Source of the DNA: Hemileia vastatrix
Taxonomy: Eukaryota > Basidiomycota > Pucciniomycetes > Pucciniales > Zaghouaniaceae
Assembly: GCA_030280995.1 (NCBI GenBank)
Contig: JASXTE010000010.1
Coordinates: 26,549,823 to 26,613,822 of the forward strand
Direction of reading: 5' to 3'
Length of the DNA stretch: 64,000 bases
Position 1 is the first letter of the stretch; each line of letters opens with the position of its first letter. A program made the position numbers and the translations under genes. Positions 11,901-21,819 of the stretch are shown piece after piece. The notes below the pieces were generated by a model. It had not been told where the DNA came from, did no database searches, and was given only the letters and a program-made list of their open reading frames with translations.

Positions 11901-12241
11901 TCCTGTATGCATTCAGCAAGTACGAGATTTGGCTCTACACTTAATATTAATAATATAATGAAAGTATAACTCCAATACACTAGTAATATTAAAAAATTTA
12001 CGGAATTATGATATCCACATATATAAAATGAAAAATCTTGCTCTGATCAATATATTGACTTAGAAAGTTATACTTCAATAAATTATTAATTTTTAAATTG
12101 TAGCATTGTCCTGTATGCTTTCAGCAAGTACGAGACTTTGAAACAACTTAAAAATCAATAAATTAAAGGTAAAGTACAAACAATCTAATTATTATTATGA
12201 AAAGCAAAACATTATCCTGTATGCTTTCAGCAAGTACGAGA
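11901..12241. repeat. Three 27-bp direct repeats upstream of the TET/JBP gene
   Basis: Near-identical copies lie at 11901-11927, 12109-12135 and 12215-12241, starting TCCTGTATGC and ending CAAGTACGAGA, with one variable base in the first copy. They sit in very AT-rich DNA 250-590 bp upstream of the minus-strand gene. The first and third are each followed by AATATTAATAATATAATG-like sequence, so the repeated unit may be longer. Position suggests a promoter or a transposon-protein binding cluster. Confidence 0.75.
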
Positions 12242-13395
12242 TGATGTTTTACTTTTCATATTAATAATATAATGGTTGAGAAAGTATTAAAGAAATATAG
12301 AAAAATGATAAGCAAAACATGAACTTACATGTCTATAAAATCTTCTTCCATTTGTAGCTGATTGATCAAAATTAATTATAAAGTTTATTTTATAATCACT
12401 GTTTTAAAAAATAAATGGTTAGATAAATAAATTGAACATTTTTGATAAGGAATAAAGAAAAGTAAATTGACAAACAAATAAAAAAACTTTAAGTTAACTG
12501 AAAAAGAATTTTTTTATAATGAATCGAAAGGGTACAGTAAAAGATACCATAAAAATAAATTCAGAATTAGAATCATTAGATTAACTTGTCAAAAGTGTAA
12601 AAAAGTGTAACAAACCAAAATGATATGAAATGCAATAGCAAGAAAAATTTGCTTACCGGTAATCAGATAAGGTCAAGAAAATAGTACCAATAATTCAAAA
12701 TGATAAAGCAAAAATATGATTGATAATTTTTGAAAAAGGTAAGTGAGAAAGAGAAAGGAAAAATAAATTGGGTGGCAAACAGATGTATATATCATGAATT
12801 TTCACTGATCACATTTTCAAAAAAATGCAGCTCTCCAAGTCATATGATAAACTTCATCTAAATTCCAAGAATGATGTTGCCAAGGCACTTTACACAGCAT
12901 GATCATTTTTTCCTATGCATATACTAATTCCAGCTAGAATTTACTTGGCTGCATGTTGTACAGATGCACATTTGTGGAACACTGAATTTCACATCTAAAA
13001 AAAATTGACGCCACATAATTCTAGCTACCATGTTTCACGTAGCTAAAAAACATACACTCATCACATTTAAATTTACATTGCGCCAAAATTAATTCATTTT
13101 TGAATTTTTTTAAAGGAAACTATAATGTGCACCACCTATTTCTAAAATATGAACCTCCGCACCATATTAAATTGGGAGACTTTTAATTATGCAATTTTTT
13201 TGCCGTGACCTTTTTCCTGATCTTACTTGGTTCAAAATATTGAAACATGGCCAATGTTGATGAAAGAAACATTTGATTTTGTTTCTATGTGTAACAATGG
13301 AAGGCTGTTTCTTACTGGCGAAAGAGTGTTGTATATTTTATTTGAACAAATTTTTATTTTTTTATGTATTTTATTTAAAAAATTTACTTTTTATT
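12242..13395. other. Stretch without recognised genes
   Basis: AT-rich, with only short spurious frames. Around 12830-13060 the base composition is more balanced than its surroundings, which may mark an old insertion, but I cannot assign it. Confidence 0.45.
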
Positions 13396-14251
13396 GCAGC
13401 CAGATTTATACTGGCTGCTTTTTAGAAACCTTAATTTATGACCCAAGCCTTTGAAATTGGCTTGGGTCCCTTACATTGCAATTTAGTACTTCCAGCCAGG
13501 TTTCCCCTGGCTGGAAGTGTCTCTTTCAAGCAATCGAAGTCGCTAAAAGCGACTTCGATTGCTTGCTGTAATGTTTGCCACCCTCCCAGCTAATTTACTA
13601 GGCTGGGAGGTGGCCAAAGCAGTGTGCAACGCGCGTTGCTGCTGCAAGTAACGCGCGTTGCACAATCGCTACCATATTTCATGCAGCTGATATCAAGTCA
13701 GCTGCATGAGATATGCGCAGCATGTGCAATGCGCGCTGCATGCAGCAGAAACGCGCGTTGCATGCAGCAGCAATGCAGGCTGCATGTGCTGCATGCAGTG
13801 CATTGCACAGCCAGAAAAAAACTGGCTGTGCAATGCACTGCATGCAGCACATGCAGCCTGCATTGCTGCTGCATGCAACGCGCATTTCTGCTGCATGCAA
13901 TGCGCATTACTTGCAGCAGCAATGCGTGTTGCATGTGCTGCATGCAGTGCATTGCACAGCCAGTTTTTTTCTGGCTGTGCAATGCACACAGAGAAACCAA
14001 AGTCCCTGCAAGGGACTTTGGTCTCTAAAATGGAAGCGACTTTCCCTACCAGGTGCAATCTGGTGGGAAAGTGAGAGAAACGTTAGACCGAAGTTGTTTG
14101 AAAGCAACTTCGGTCTTAAAAACATTAAAAATCATAAAAAAAAAAATGAGAAATGTAGAAAAAAAAAAAAATTAAAAATTAAAATGTGAGTAAAAGAAAA
14201 AAAATAAGTTCTAGTGATACCAAAAATCCAAGCCAATTTCATTTGGCTTGG
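13396..14251. repeat. Train of about 13 consecutive, mutually unrelated hairpins
   Basis: Perfect or near-perfect stem-loops follow one another roughly every 46 bp: 13396-13418, 13441-13467, 13488-13518, 13527-13565 (18-bp perfect stem, 3-base loop), 13574-13618, 13624-13663, 13680-13708, the long hairpin 13727-13909, then 13947-13987, 13997-14021, 14039-14072, 14085-14116 and 14228-14251. Stem sequences differ from one hairpin to the next. The region is GC-richer than its neighbours, with many TGCA and GCGC steps. An A-rich stretch (14117-14210) lies between the last two. Frames exist on both strands only because the sequence is palindromic; they encode repetitive Cys/Ala/His/Met peptides and I do not consider them genes. 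Confidence 0.85.
13727..13909. repeat. Longest hairpin of the train, arms of about 88 bp
   Basis: The arms pair around a 7-A loop at 13815-13821 with only a few mismatches. The arms are themselves built from smaller TGCATGCAGC-type palindromes. Its central 17-bp stem is repeated in inverted form at 13947-13987 around a 7-T loop, so part of this hairpin was copied in the opposite orientation. Confidence 0.85.
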
Positions 14252-16405
14252 TTATTTAATAATTAATTTTTAATACATTAAATTTAAAATTCAAACACCA
14301 TAAAATATATGAATTTTTTTTATATGAATATTATAAATTTAATCTACCTCTTTCTCATAATTATATTTATAATTTTGTTTTTTTAATTTTTGACATTTAA
14401 GTTTATTTTTTGGAAATACAAAATTAAATTTTCAGCTAAATTTTTTAGTAAGGTAAAATAAATTATAAATTTGACATTTTGTAATTGAATAATGAAAAAA
14501 ATTTTAAATTTATTTAAAAAATATTTTTGTTAGAAGAATACAAATATTTTAAGGGTAGAAATATGGTGCAAATTGTAAGTAAAAAAAATTATATTTTTTT
14601 TTGTGAGGGGTTATTTCTATTTTTAAAAATATTTTTCAAAAACATTCATTAAATACTGAATTAAATTACTTTGAAACTCAAATTTTTTGTAAAATAATTA
14701 AAAATGAAATAATAATATTGTTGTATTTGATATAAAATTTGAATTGGTAATATTAATGTCTCTTTAAGTAAATTTGAAAATCATTTAAAAAGACCATGTT
14801 GATAAGTACTTCATTTTTGATATACAATGGTTATATATATATCTTATATATATTTCTTGAGTGTTATTTTTATATACATTCAATAAAATTTGTAATATAA
14901 AATGCCATTTAATAATTAATTAATGTTCAACTTAGTTATAACAACTTCATATTTAATACCAGCCACTAGTATTTACTTTTTAATTTAAAACTCCAATATA
15001 ATATGAGAGTATCCTTATTTTGTCTGTATGTAATGAACAACAATAACAGACCATAAATGAGTGGGTAGTTAATTACAATAAATAGTTGAAGAATAACCTA
15101 TAAGAAATGATAAGTTTATCAAAAAGAGTACATTAAAAAAATATACTTTTGAATTTTTTTTGATATAATTTGGGTAGTTAAATGAAAATTTAAATTATCA
15201 GACATCAAAATGGATAAAATCTAAAAGTAGTGTTTATATAATAAGCCTCATAAAAAAAAAGGATAAAAAATCTACTATGTAACTAAATTATTAAATATTA
15301 AGGTATTATTAAAATTATTGAAAAACTTATTTTACAGTTATAATGAAATCTAAATGTGAAAATAATGGTGGGATAATAGTAAGACTATGTTGAAACACTT
15401 TAATTTATACATACTTTCAACTATGTTCAGATAAAAAAATTGTTAAAATTGTATAATAACATCTAGTTAATAGTGATGCAATTTTATTTAGATCAAGAAT
15501 AAATTTTTCTGAGGAAAAACTAATTAAATTGAGATATGGCCATCTCCTTTCAAGAGATAGAATAATAATAAAAATTTAAAAAATTATAATAAGTATTCTT
15601 AATCACCATTTTTGAAAAGTCTCTAGTAAAATTCATTATAATATATCATTCATTGATTACATTATATGGAGTTTCATCTTGAAGTAGTGATGTGCAGCTT
15701 TGAACTTATGTTATGAAAAACAAAAAAGTTAAAAAATATATAGTTATACTAATGAAAAAGCCAAAAATAAAAATACTATTATAAATTAAAAAAATAAAAC
15801 TACATAAATTTTATTCTGCTCTAATGATGGAAGGGTACTATGTATGAATTTCCACATGTTAAATCCAAACCTGCTTTAAGGCTAGTTTACAGGTAGAGCT
15901 ATTAAGTTTCCTTAAATTCTAAAAATAACTTATGCATTTTACTAATTATTTTTTTCTTGTTTCTTTCCAAAGTTGTTAGAGTTGCTTAATTAATACTGTT
16001 ATCTTGATTGTAAGATATATAATTTTTTTTGAATACATGATTTATTGTTTCAAAAATTATATTATAAATTTAAATCATTTATTTCATTTTCTAAAGCTTC
16101 ATTGTCAAAGACACAACTCCATTTTCTATTACTTAACAAATATATAAAATGTGATAGTAAAATTTAAGGAATTTTCTTTTTTAGAGGGTCAAACTATATT
16201 GTGAAGATTTTTATCTAGAAATTCTTGTACTCTAAAACCAAATAATTTTCTCCCTTAAGTAAGCCATTTCAAAAATATGAGAATATAAACAAGAATATTA
16301 ACTTATCTTATTTTTATTTTCTTTACTGAAAGTTTTAGTTCAATCCCTTTTTTTATATGACATTAGTATAAAAACATGGTTAAATGCTACTATATAATTA
16401 ATTTT

Positions 16406-16410
<5 letters not shown>

Positions 16411-16439
<29 letters not shown>
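16411..16439. repeat. TA microsatellite
   Basis: Uninterrupted TA dinucleotides for about 29 bp. Confidence 0.95.
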
Positions 16440-16446
<7 letters not shown>

Positions 16447-18153
16447 TTAGAACGTCATCCTTTTTTATTTACTTGAATAAATGGCTCAATTATAATACCC
16501 AACACTTATTAATGTTTCCCAAACTCAATAACAAATTTCTCATATGAAATATTAGCTTCTAATATAAGAAGTTTATCTATAGATGATATTCAACATGTGA
16601 TTTTACTTTTTAGATTCAGCTAAAATTAAACAAAAGGAGAAATCATGCATATGTGTATAAATGGTAACCATATGTTACTTAGAGGATTGTGAAATTCACT
16701 CATCAGAATGGTTTAAGTATTAAAATAAATTGAGGTCATTATTTTCTAGTATTTGAAACTAATTAGGAAATTATTCTAAAAATATATTTTAATGTGTATC
16801 ATGTTTAAAAAGTTGGAAATATGATTTTTGAAAATTGTGAGTTTCTTATGAGATACCAAGCTTTAGTTTACATTGTTTCAAGTAGAATAGAATTTTAGTA
16901 TTAGAAATTGAAAGCAATGTACCATTATCAGATTTTAACTGTTTTCTACTTATAGAATGATTACATAACATTAAACATTATTTAAATCAAAAAGGTTTAA
17001 AAGATATTTAGAGTTTTACCAAATTTCACCATTTATTAATCTTTGATTTGAAAACAAACTATGATGTACACTCACTAGAAATAAGCAATCCCAATTTTAA
17101 CATAATTTATCAATCCAAAAATAATGAGTCAATTAACATGAAAATATATATTATTTCAAAACCAATTCTCTAGATTTAAAATATGATGCTTTAATGAAAA
17201 ATTATTACAAAACTTTAATGCAATGAAGTCTCTTAAAAAATTCAAAAATAGAATATCAAAACAAGTAATTTCTGCAAAAAAAACTACTAACTATTGTAGA
17301 TAAAGCATAAAAATAAGTCAAATTTTTTAAAAAAATGATCTAACAATATTTATTTTTGTTAAAAAAATCAAAACATTGTTAAGTTTGCTTGTTATAATAA
17401 TGTTAAAATCCACTAAACATTATCTAAAGGTGGTAAAATATGTTAAAAATAAGTTGAATTTTATGAGATAAAAATCAACAATTTTGTATCATTTCCTGTT
17501 GTGCTATGACTTTATTCCACCCTTTTTATCTGATTCTTCCAGTATTACTTTGCTATGATCACTAGTTTTCAAGTTAAAATTTACAAATGTTCATTATACT
17601 TGATAATATGAAAAATAACTCAAACTTTTATAACTACAAAATAAGATTTTGTAACTCCTTCTTTCAATCAATATTTGAAGAAATTTTAGTTTATTTGAGT
17701 AATGATTTTAAGAATAACAAAAAAATTGAAATTCACAAGGAATTATTTCCAGAGACTATAATTATTTACTTGTGTAATGCATGAGCTACTTATCAATGAT
17801 GTAAAACATCAGAAAAGTAAGTTATAGTTATAAATCTACAGATTATACTGTTTCTGGTATATATATCTTCAATAAATCTTTTAAACTTATCTTAGCCTAC
17901 ATACCACACAATAGAAAATCATTATATTAAAAAAGGAAAAAATTCTATGATAATATCATAAAGAATGATAACCATGGATTAATATTCCATAAAAATGGTT
18001 AATAATATTTTAAGAGAACCTAAATCAGTATTCTTTCATCAAAATATATCCTTTTTGTCTTTGTAATTTATTCCAAACAAATTTTTTGAAAGTTGAATCT
18101 ATATATCTAATGCCAAAACCACTATTAAGTTCCCTCTTAGACTTTTTAAGAAA

Positions 18154-18154
18154 T

Positions 18155-18185
<31 letters not shown>

Positions 18186-18186
18186 T
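18154..18186. repeat. TA microsatellite with one interruption
   Basis: TA dinucleotides over about 33 bp, broken once by TG. Confidence 0.93.
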
Positions 18187-19892
18187 ATTTATCAAAAATT
18201 GAAATAAAGAATAAAAACATAATTTTATTTACCTTTAATTATTTAAATATAGAGTATTTTCAGAATGCATTGTGGTTACTTGTGAAGGTTAGAAGATTTG
18301 AAGTTGGATTTATGAGTTTTTAGAAGGGCAAATATTGTAAAATTCTTTCATAAATATTTATTTCATAGTTTCAAATGTTGAAATCTACAAACTAATGGGA
18401 TTTAAAATTATATTGAGATTTAAAATCTGTTTTCTACTCAAGTAAAATAAAATAAAATGATGATATCAAAATTGAAATTAAGTTTAAACTTTTGATATGC
18501 TCTATCTTCAATTTTATTGATAGTGCATCAAAAATTTAATAATATTTTTTTCCTTCATCACTTTTTACATAAAAGATAGTTTTATCATTTTATGAATTAA
18601 AGATTGCTTATATAAATTTAACATCTATGTCAACTGTTTATGACTATTAATCTATATAATAAATTTTTTAGAAGAAAAAATAACATCAGTATATACTGAC
18701 TTTGAAATTATTCAATTTAAAATAGTTTACAGGTAGATAATGAAGGGTGATTTCATTTTTGAATATGAACTATAGAAGTCTTATTTTATCAATTTTAATT
18801 CTTTTTGAGCTCAAATGTATCCACCGCAACTTAAGTAAGAATAAAAATTATTTTTATTGAAATTTACATGAGAAAGTATGCCTATTATTCAAAATCAAAC
18901 TTGCTCTAATGGTGTTTTTCAATCATTATTTCCATTCATAACAATAAAAAACATTTCAATTTGCTGATGTTTTAGTTTTTGATATCCCCAAGTTTATATC
19001 TCAGGTGTACTATTCACAAAATTATTAAAAATATAATTTTCGAAATACATGATAAACTTGAAAGTGAGGGGGCATTAAATTTTTAAAAATGAATTCTAAA
19101 TTCAGGATGGATAGTATTTTTTCTATTTTCACAAATGAACAATTTTTCGTTTCAATTAATCCAGAAAGAAAATTTTGTTGTAAGCATATTATATTATATT
19201 TATTATGATTTTAAATACTATATTTTCAAGATTTGTGTTTAATATTTCCTGTGAAAGTTAATGTTAATGTGAATTTAAAGTAAGCTTGAAGAAATTTAAT
19301 CAATAGTCATATTGGATATTTAAAATAATATTTTGCTCCAATCTTGAATCATCCTGGGCTAAAAAATATCCCAAATAAGGTTTTTGTGGGTCAATTTGGA
19401 TTTAAGTAGGATTAAGTGAGGTTTAATAAAGGACAGATAAAAGGCTAAATTCATTACTAGTGACTTTTTTCTCAAAATAGTTATAAAATATTTATCATTC
19501 TGGACTCAAGCTTCAATAAAGTTGAATTGAAACAGAGATAATTTCTAGGAGCACAACACCATATTTACAAAGGTGTAAAATACCTCAAATATTACTCATA
19601 ATATAGGAAGGCAAGGAATCTACAAAATTCACATTTCAAACGAGGATTTATATTTTGAATTTGAAATTGAGAAATGGAATATTATTTTCCAATTTAAATA
19701 TCTATTAGTCATTTTAACAAAAGTTTTCAGTAATCAGATTGAATTTTGATGGTATTTTGTTGTAGATTAATCATTTTGATGAGACATTTACTCAAAATTA
19801 CTGGTTTCGTTTCTAATATTCCATGTGAAATTCATTATGAATCTTTTTGAAAGTGAATAGTTGACATATTGGATATGCAAAAGCTTATGTTA

Positions 19893-19963
19893 GATCAAAG
19901 TGAGATCAAAGGGAGCTTAACTGATGATCAAATTAGGATTTTACAAGATCAAACGGTGATCAA
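19893..19963. repeat. Phased subterminal GATCAA repeats
   Basis: GATCAA occurs at 19893, 19904, 19926, 19947 and 19958, with spacings of 11, 22, 21 and 11 bp, about one or two helical turns. This lies about 170-240 bp inside the right terminus. CACTA transposons typically carry short subterminal repeats that bind their transposition protein, so these are candidate binding sites. Confidence 0.7.
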
Positions 19964-20090
19964 TGTAGGTTCATCTTGAGCTCAATCTGTGACAAATCTC
20001 TGACTAAATGTAAGGCCAAACAATTTCCTACATGGTGATGATGTGTGCATAATTCAAGCATAGATTTGTGGCTCAACGGAGCTCAAGCAA

Positions 20091-20130
20091 GGGGTATTGC
20101 TAGCAATACCCCCCCATTTTTTCTGTGGTG
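20091..20130 (-). repeat. Right terminus of the giant CACTA-like element
   Basis: Read inward on the minus strand the end starts CACCACAG, continues through an A run and a G run, and meets a 22-bp perfect palindrome (20091-20112) centred on CTAG. The palindrome ends exactly 18 bp from the terminus, the same geometry as both ends of the small element at 40252-40512. AGT at 20131-20133 is the presumed target duplication; the other copy should lie left of the window. Confidence 0.75.
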
Positions 20131-21145
20131 AGTATCTTATTACATATAAGTGTTATATTAATTTTATTGTTTATATAAATTTTTATACATTCAAATTAAA
20201 CATGATATATTTTATATTCTACAAATAATGGTGCATTTTTATGAATTTAATAATTATAAATTTATATTTAATTAATTAAAAACATATATTATAATTATAA
20301 GTGTAAAATTGACTTATAATATAATTAAATTAATTATTTAAATTTATATATTAAATAACACCTTTCATATAATATTAAAAAATAATTAATGACACTTCTT
20401 TTGACCCTTAATTGTGTCAGGAAAAACAATTAATTAATTTATACTAAATTGAGATTAATTACATATTTTGTTGCGTAAAAATATTCTTTGTTTCACTTAA
20501 AAATCCTTAAATCAGACTGTACAATCTGTTTTGAATTATTTTTCTCATAGTCCCTATGTCACAGGCTTGTTTAGTTATTCACTATTTTTACTTACTGATT
20601 TGGGAATTAATGGTGGGAAAATTGGATTCTTAATTGGGGTTTTTAATTATTTGTTTCATATTTTTCTCTACATTGTTATGTTTCACTTACTCTTTGATAT
20701 ACTTGTTTTATCCTATTATAATTCTTGTATTTAGTACTAAAGTGGCGCTTCAGATGACCCATTGCCTATAAAAGGGCCTTGGATAATCCCCTGTAGCCTC
20801 ATCACTTACTATACACTCAACAACTTAAAGATAATTTTATCACGTTTATTATTATTTTTATTAGTATTACAATCTAATTAAAAATTCTATATAACAATTA
20901 AAAGGTTGCCTTAAGTCTGATAATAATTAAAGTGTTTGCCGCGCAGAACCCTTACTTGAAATAATATTAATATTAATAAAACCCAATTCTGTATCACCTC
21001 TCAAATCACTCGTTGTTGCTTTCTCTTCAATAAATTAAATAATTTCATTAGACTTTATTTCTTTTATTTCTCAAATCACCATTACCTTCTTGTCCTCCTC
21101 TCTTTCTTCCCTCTTTTCTTCTCTCTTCTAGACAACTGACCGACA
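20131..21145 (+). repeat. A1 5' LTR, missing its first 123 bp
   Basis: Aligns with 28143-29156 of the 3' LTR with scattered substitutions. The missing start corresponds to 28020-28142. A TTG-started hydrophobic frame inside it is also present in the 3' LTR, but I regard it as spurious. Confidence 0.9.
20767..20774 (+). promoter_or_regulatory. LTR TATA box of A1
   Basis: TATAAAAG followed by a short GC-richer stretch. The same site is at 28779-28786 in the 3' LTR. Likely the RNA polymerase II core promoter of the element. Confidence 0.65.
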
Positions 21146-21819
21146 ACTGGGGTCCTTTCCTAAACGACGACGACAATTGAGCCTGGCAACGAACGACAAA
21201 CGCATGGACCACCTAGCAAAAAAGAAACTTTTTCCCCGACCGTGTTTTGAACTTCGGGTCGATATATTAGGTTTATATTATATTAATTCATATATTATTT
21301 TGAAGTGATTTTTTGATCACTATAGTAAGTTCACCTTTGCACCTCTCACTCATATTACTATATTTTTACTGTAATAACAGTGATTGTGGCTTAATTTCTG
21401 ATTCACTGAGTGTAAGTGTTCAATTATTAAAGTTTTTTTTTCCTAGTTGACCATTATAGAGTGTTAAATCCTCTTAGTCCTAGAAGAATTAACATTATTA
21501 TTAATACAAATTGAATTATTAAATTAATTTTTTTTATTATTAATTATTGTTAATTTTGCTTAAATTAAAAGTACTTTGTGCTTAGTCCCAAATATATTGC
21601 CATATTTAATATTGGTAATTTAATTAATTGGTTGAATCAACTTGATTGTTTATTCCAAATTTAACCTTGCAATCCATTTTATTAATTAATTTTTAGTTAT
21701 TACTTTATATTAAAAATTTTTTTTTATATAATTTAATTAAGTAAAAAAATTTTTTTAGAGCAATTGTTAACTAACTTTTATTATTTTTTTTAAAGAAGTT
21801 AATTAATCTTCCCACTATT
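21146..21819 (+). other. A1 leader between 5' LTR and gag
   Basis: Begins ACTGGGGTCCTTTCC right after the LTR, where a primer-binding site is expected; A3 has ATTGGGGGCCTTTCC at the same place. I cannot assign the tRNA. The rest is AT-rich. The sequence TAGTTGACCATTATAGAG near 21445 corresponds to leader motifs repeated in A2 and A3. Confidence 0.6.

Larger units (their letters stand above)
14252..19892. other. Long AT-rich tail of the giant transposon, no genes seen
   Basis: About 5.6 kb with no convincing reading frame (the longest, at 17587-17784, is low-complexity), no RNA gene and no repeat shared with the rest of the window, apart from AT microsatellites. It may be element DNA between cargo and terminus, or include decayed insertions. 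Confidence 0.5.
1..20130 (+). mobile_element. Giant Plavaka/CACTA-like DNA transposon, left end outside window
   Basis: I group this stretch as one element because it starts inside a Tnp2/Plavaka-type transposase gene and ends at 20130 in a CACTA-like terminus. That terminus lies directly against base 124 of a family A LTR, whose complete copy is at 28020-29156. The AGT at 20131-20133 matches AGT at 28143-28145 of the intact LTR, as expected if AGT is the target duplication. Cargo in order: transposase, a broken proline-rich gene, a palindrome array, a five-exon unknown gene, a TET/JBP dioxygenase, a hairpin train, a long AT-rich tail and subterminal repeats. Known: fungal TET/JBP genes have been reported in association with large transposon families. 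Inferred: that everything between is one element; the hairpin train or parts of the AT-rich tail could be later insertions. Confidence 0.66.

Noticed and set aside
13624..14189. Overlapping Cys/Ala/His-rich reading frames in several frames on both strands
   Set aside because: They are a by-product of palindromic TGCATGCAGC-type DNA; complementary frames encode near-identical repetitive peptides, with no codon bias or domain.
20531..20734. Small hydrophobic ORF in A1 LTRs (also 28543-28893)
   Set aside because: It needs a TTG start, overlaps the LTR promoter region and differs in length between the LTRs; conservation follows from the LTRs being copies.
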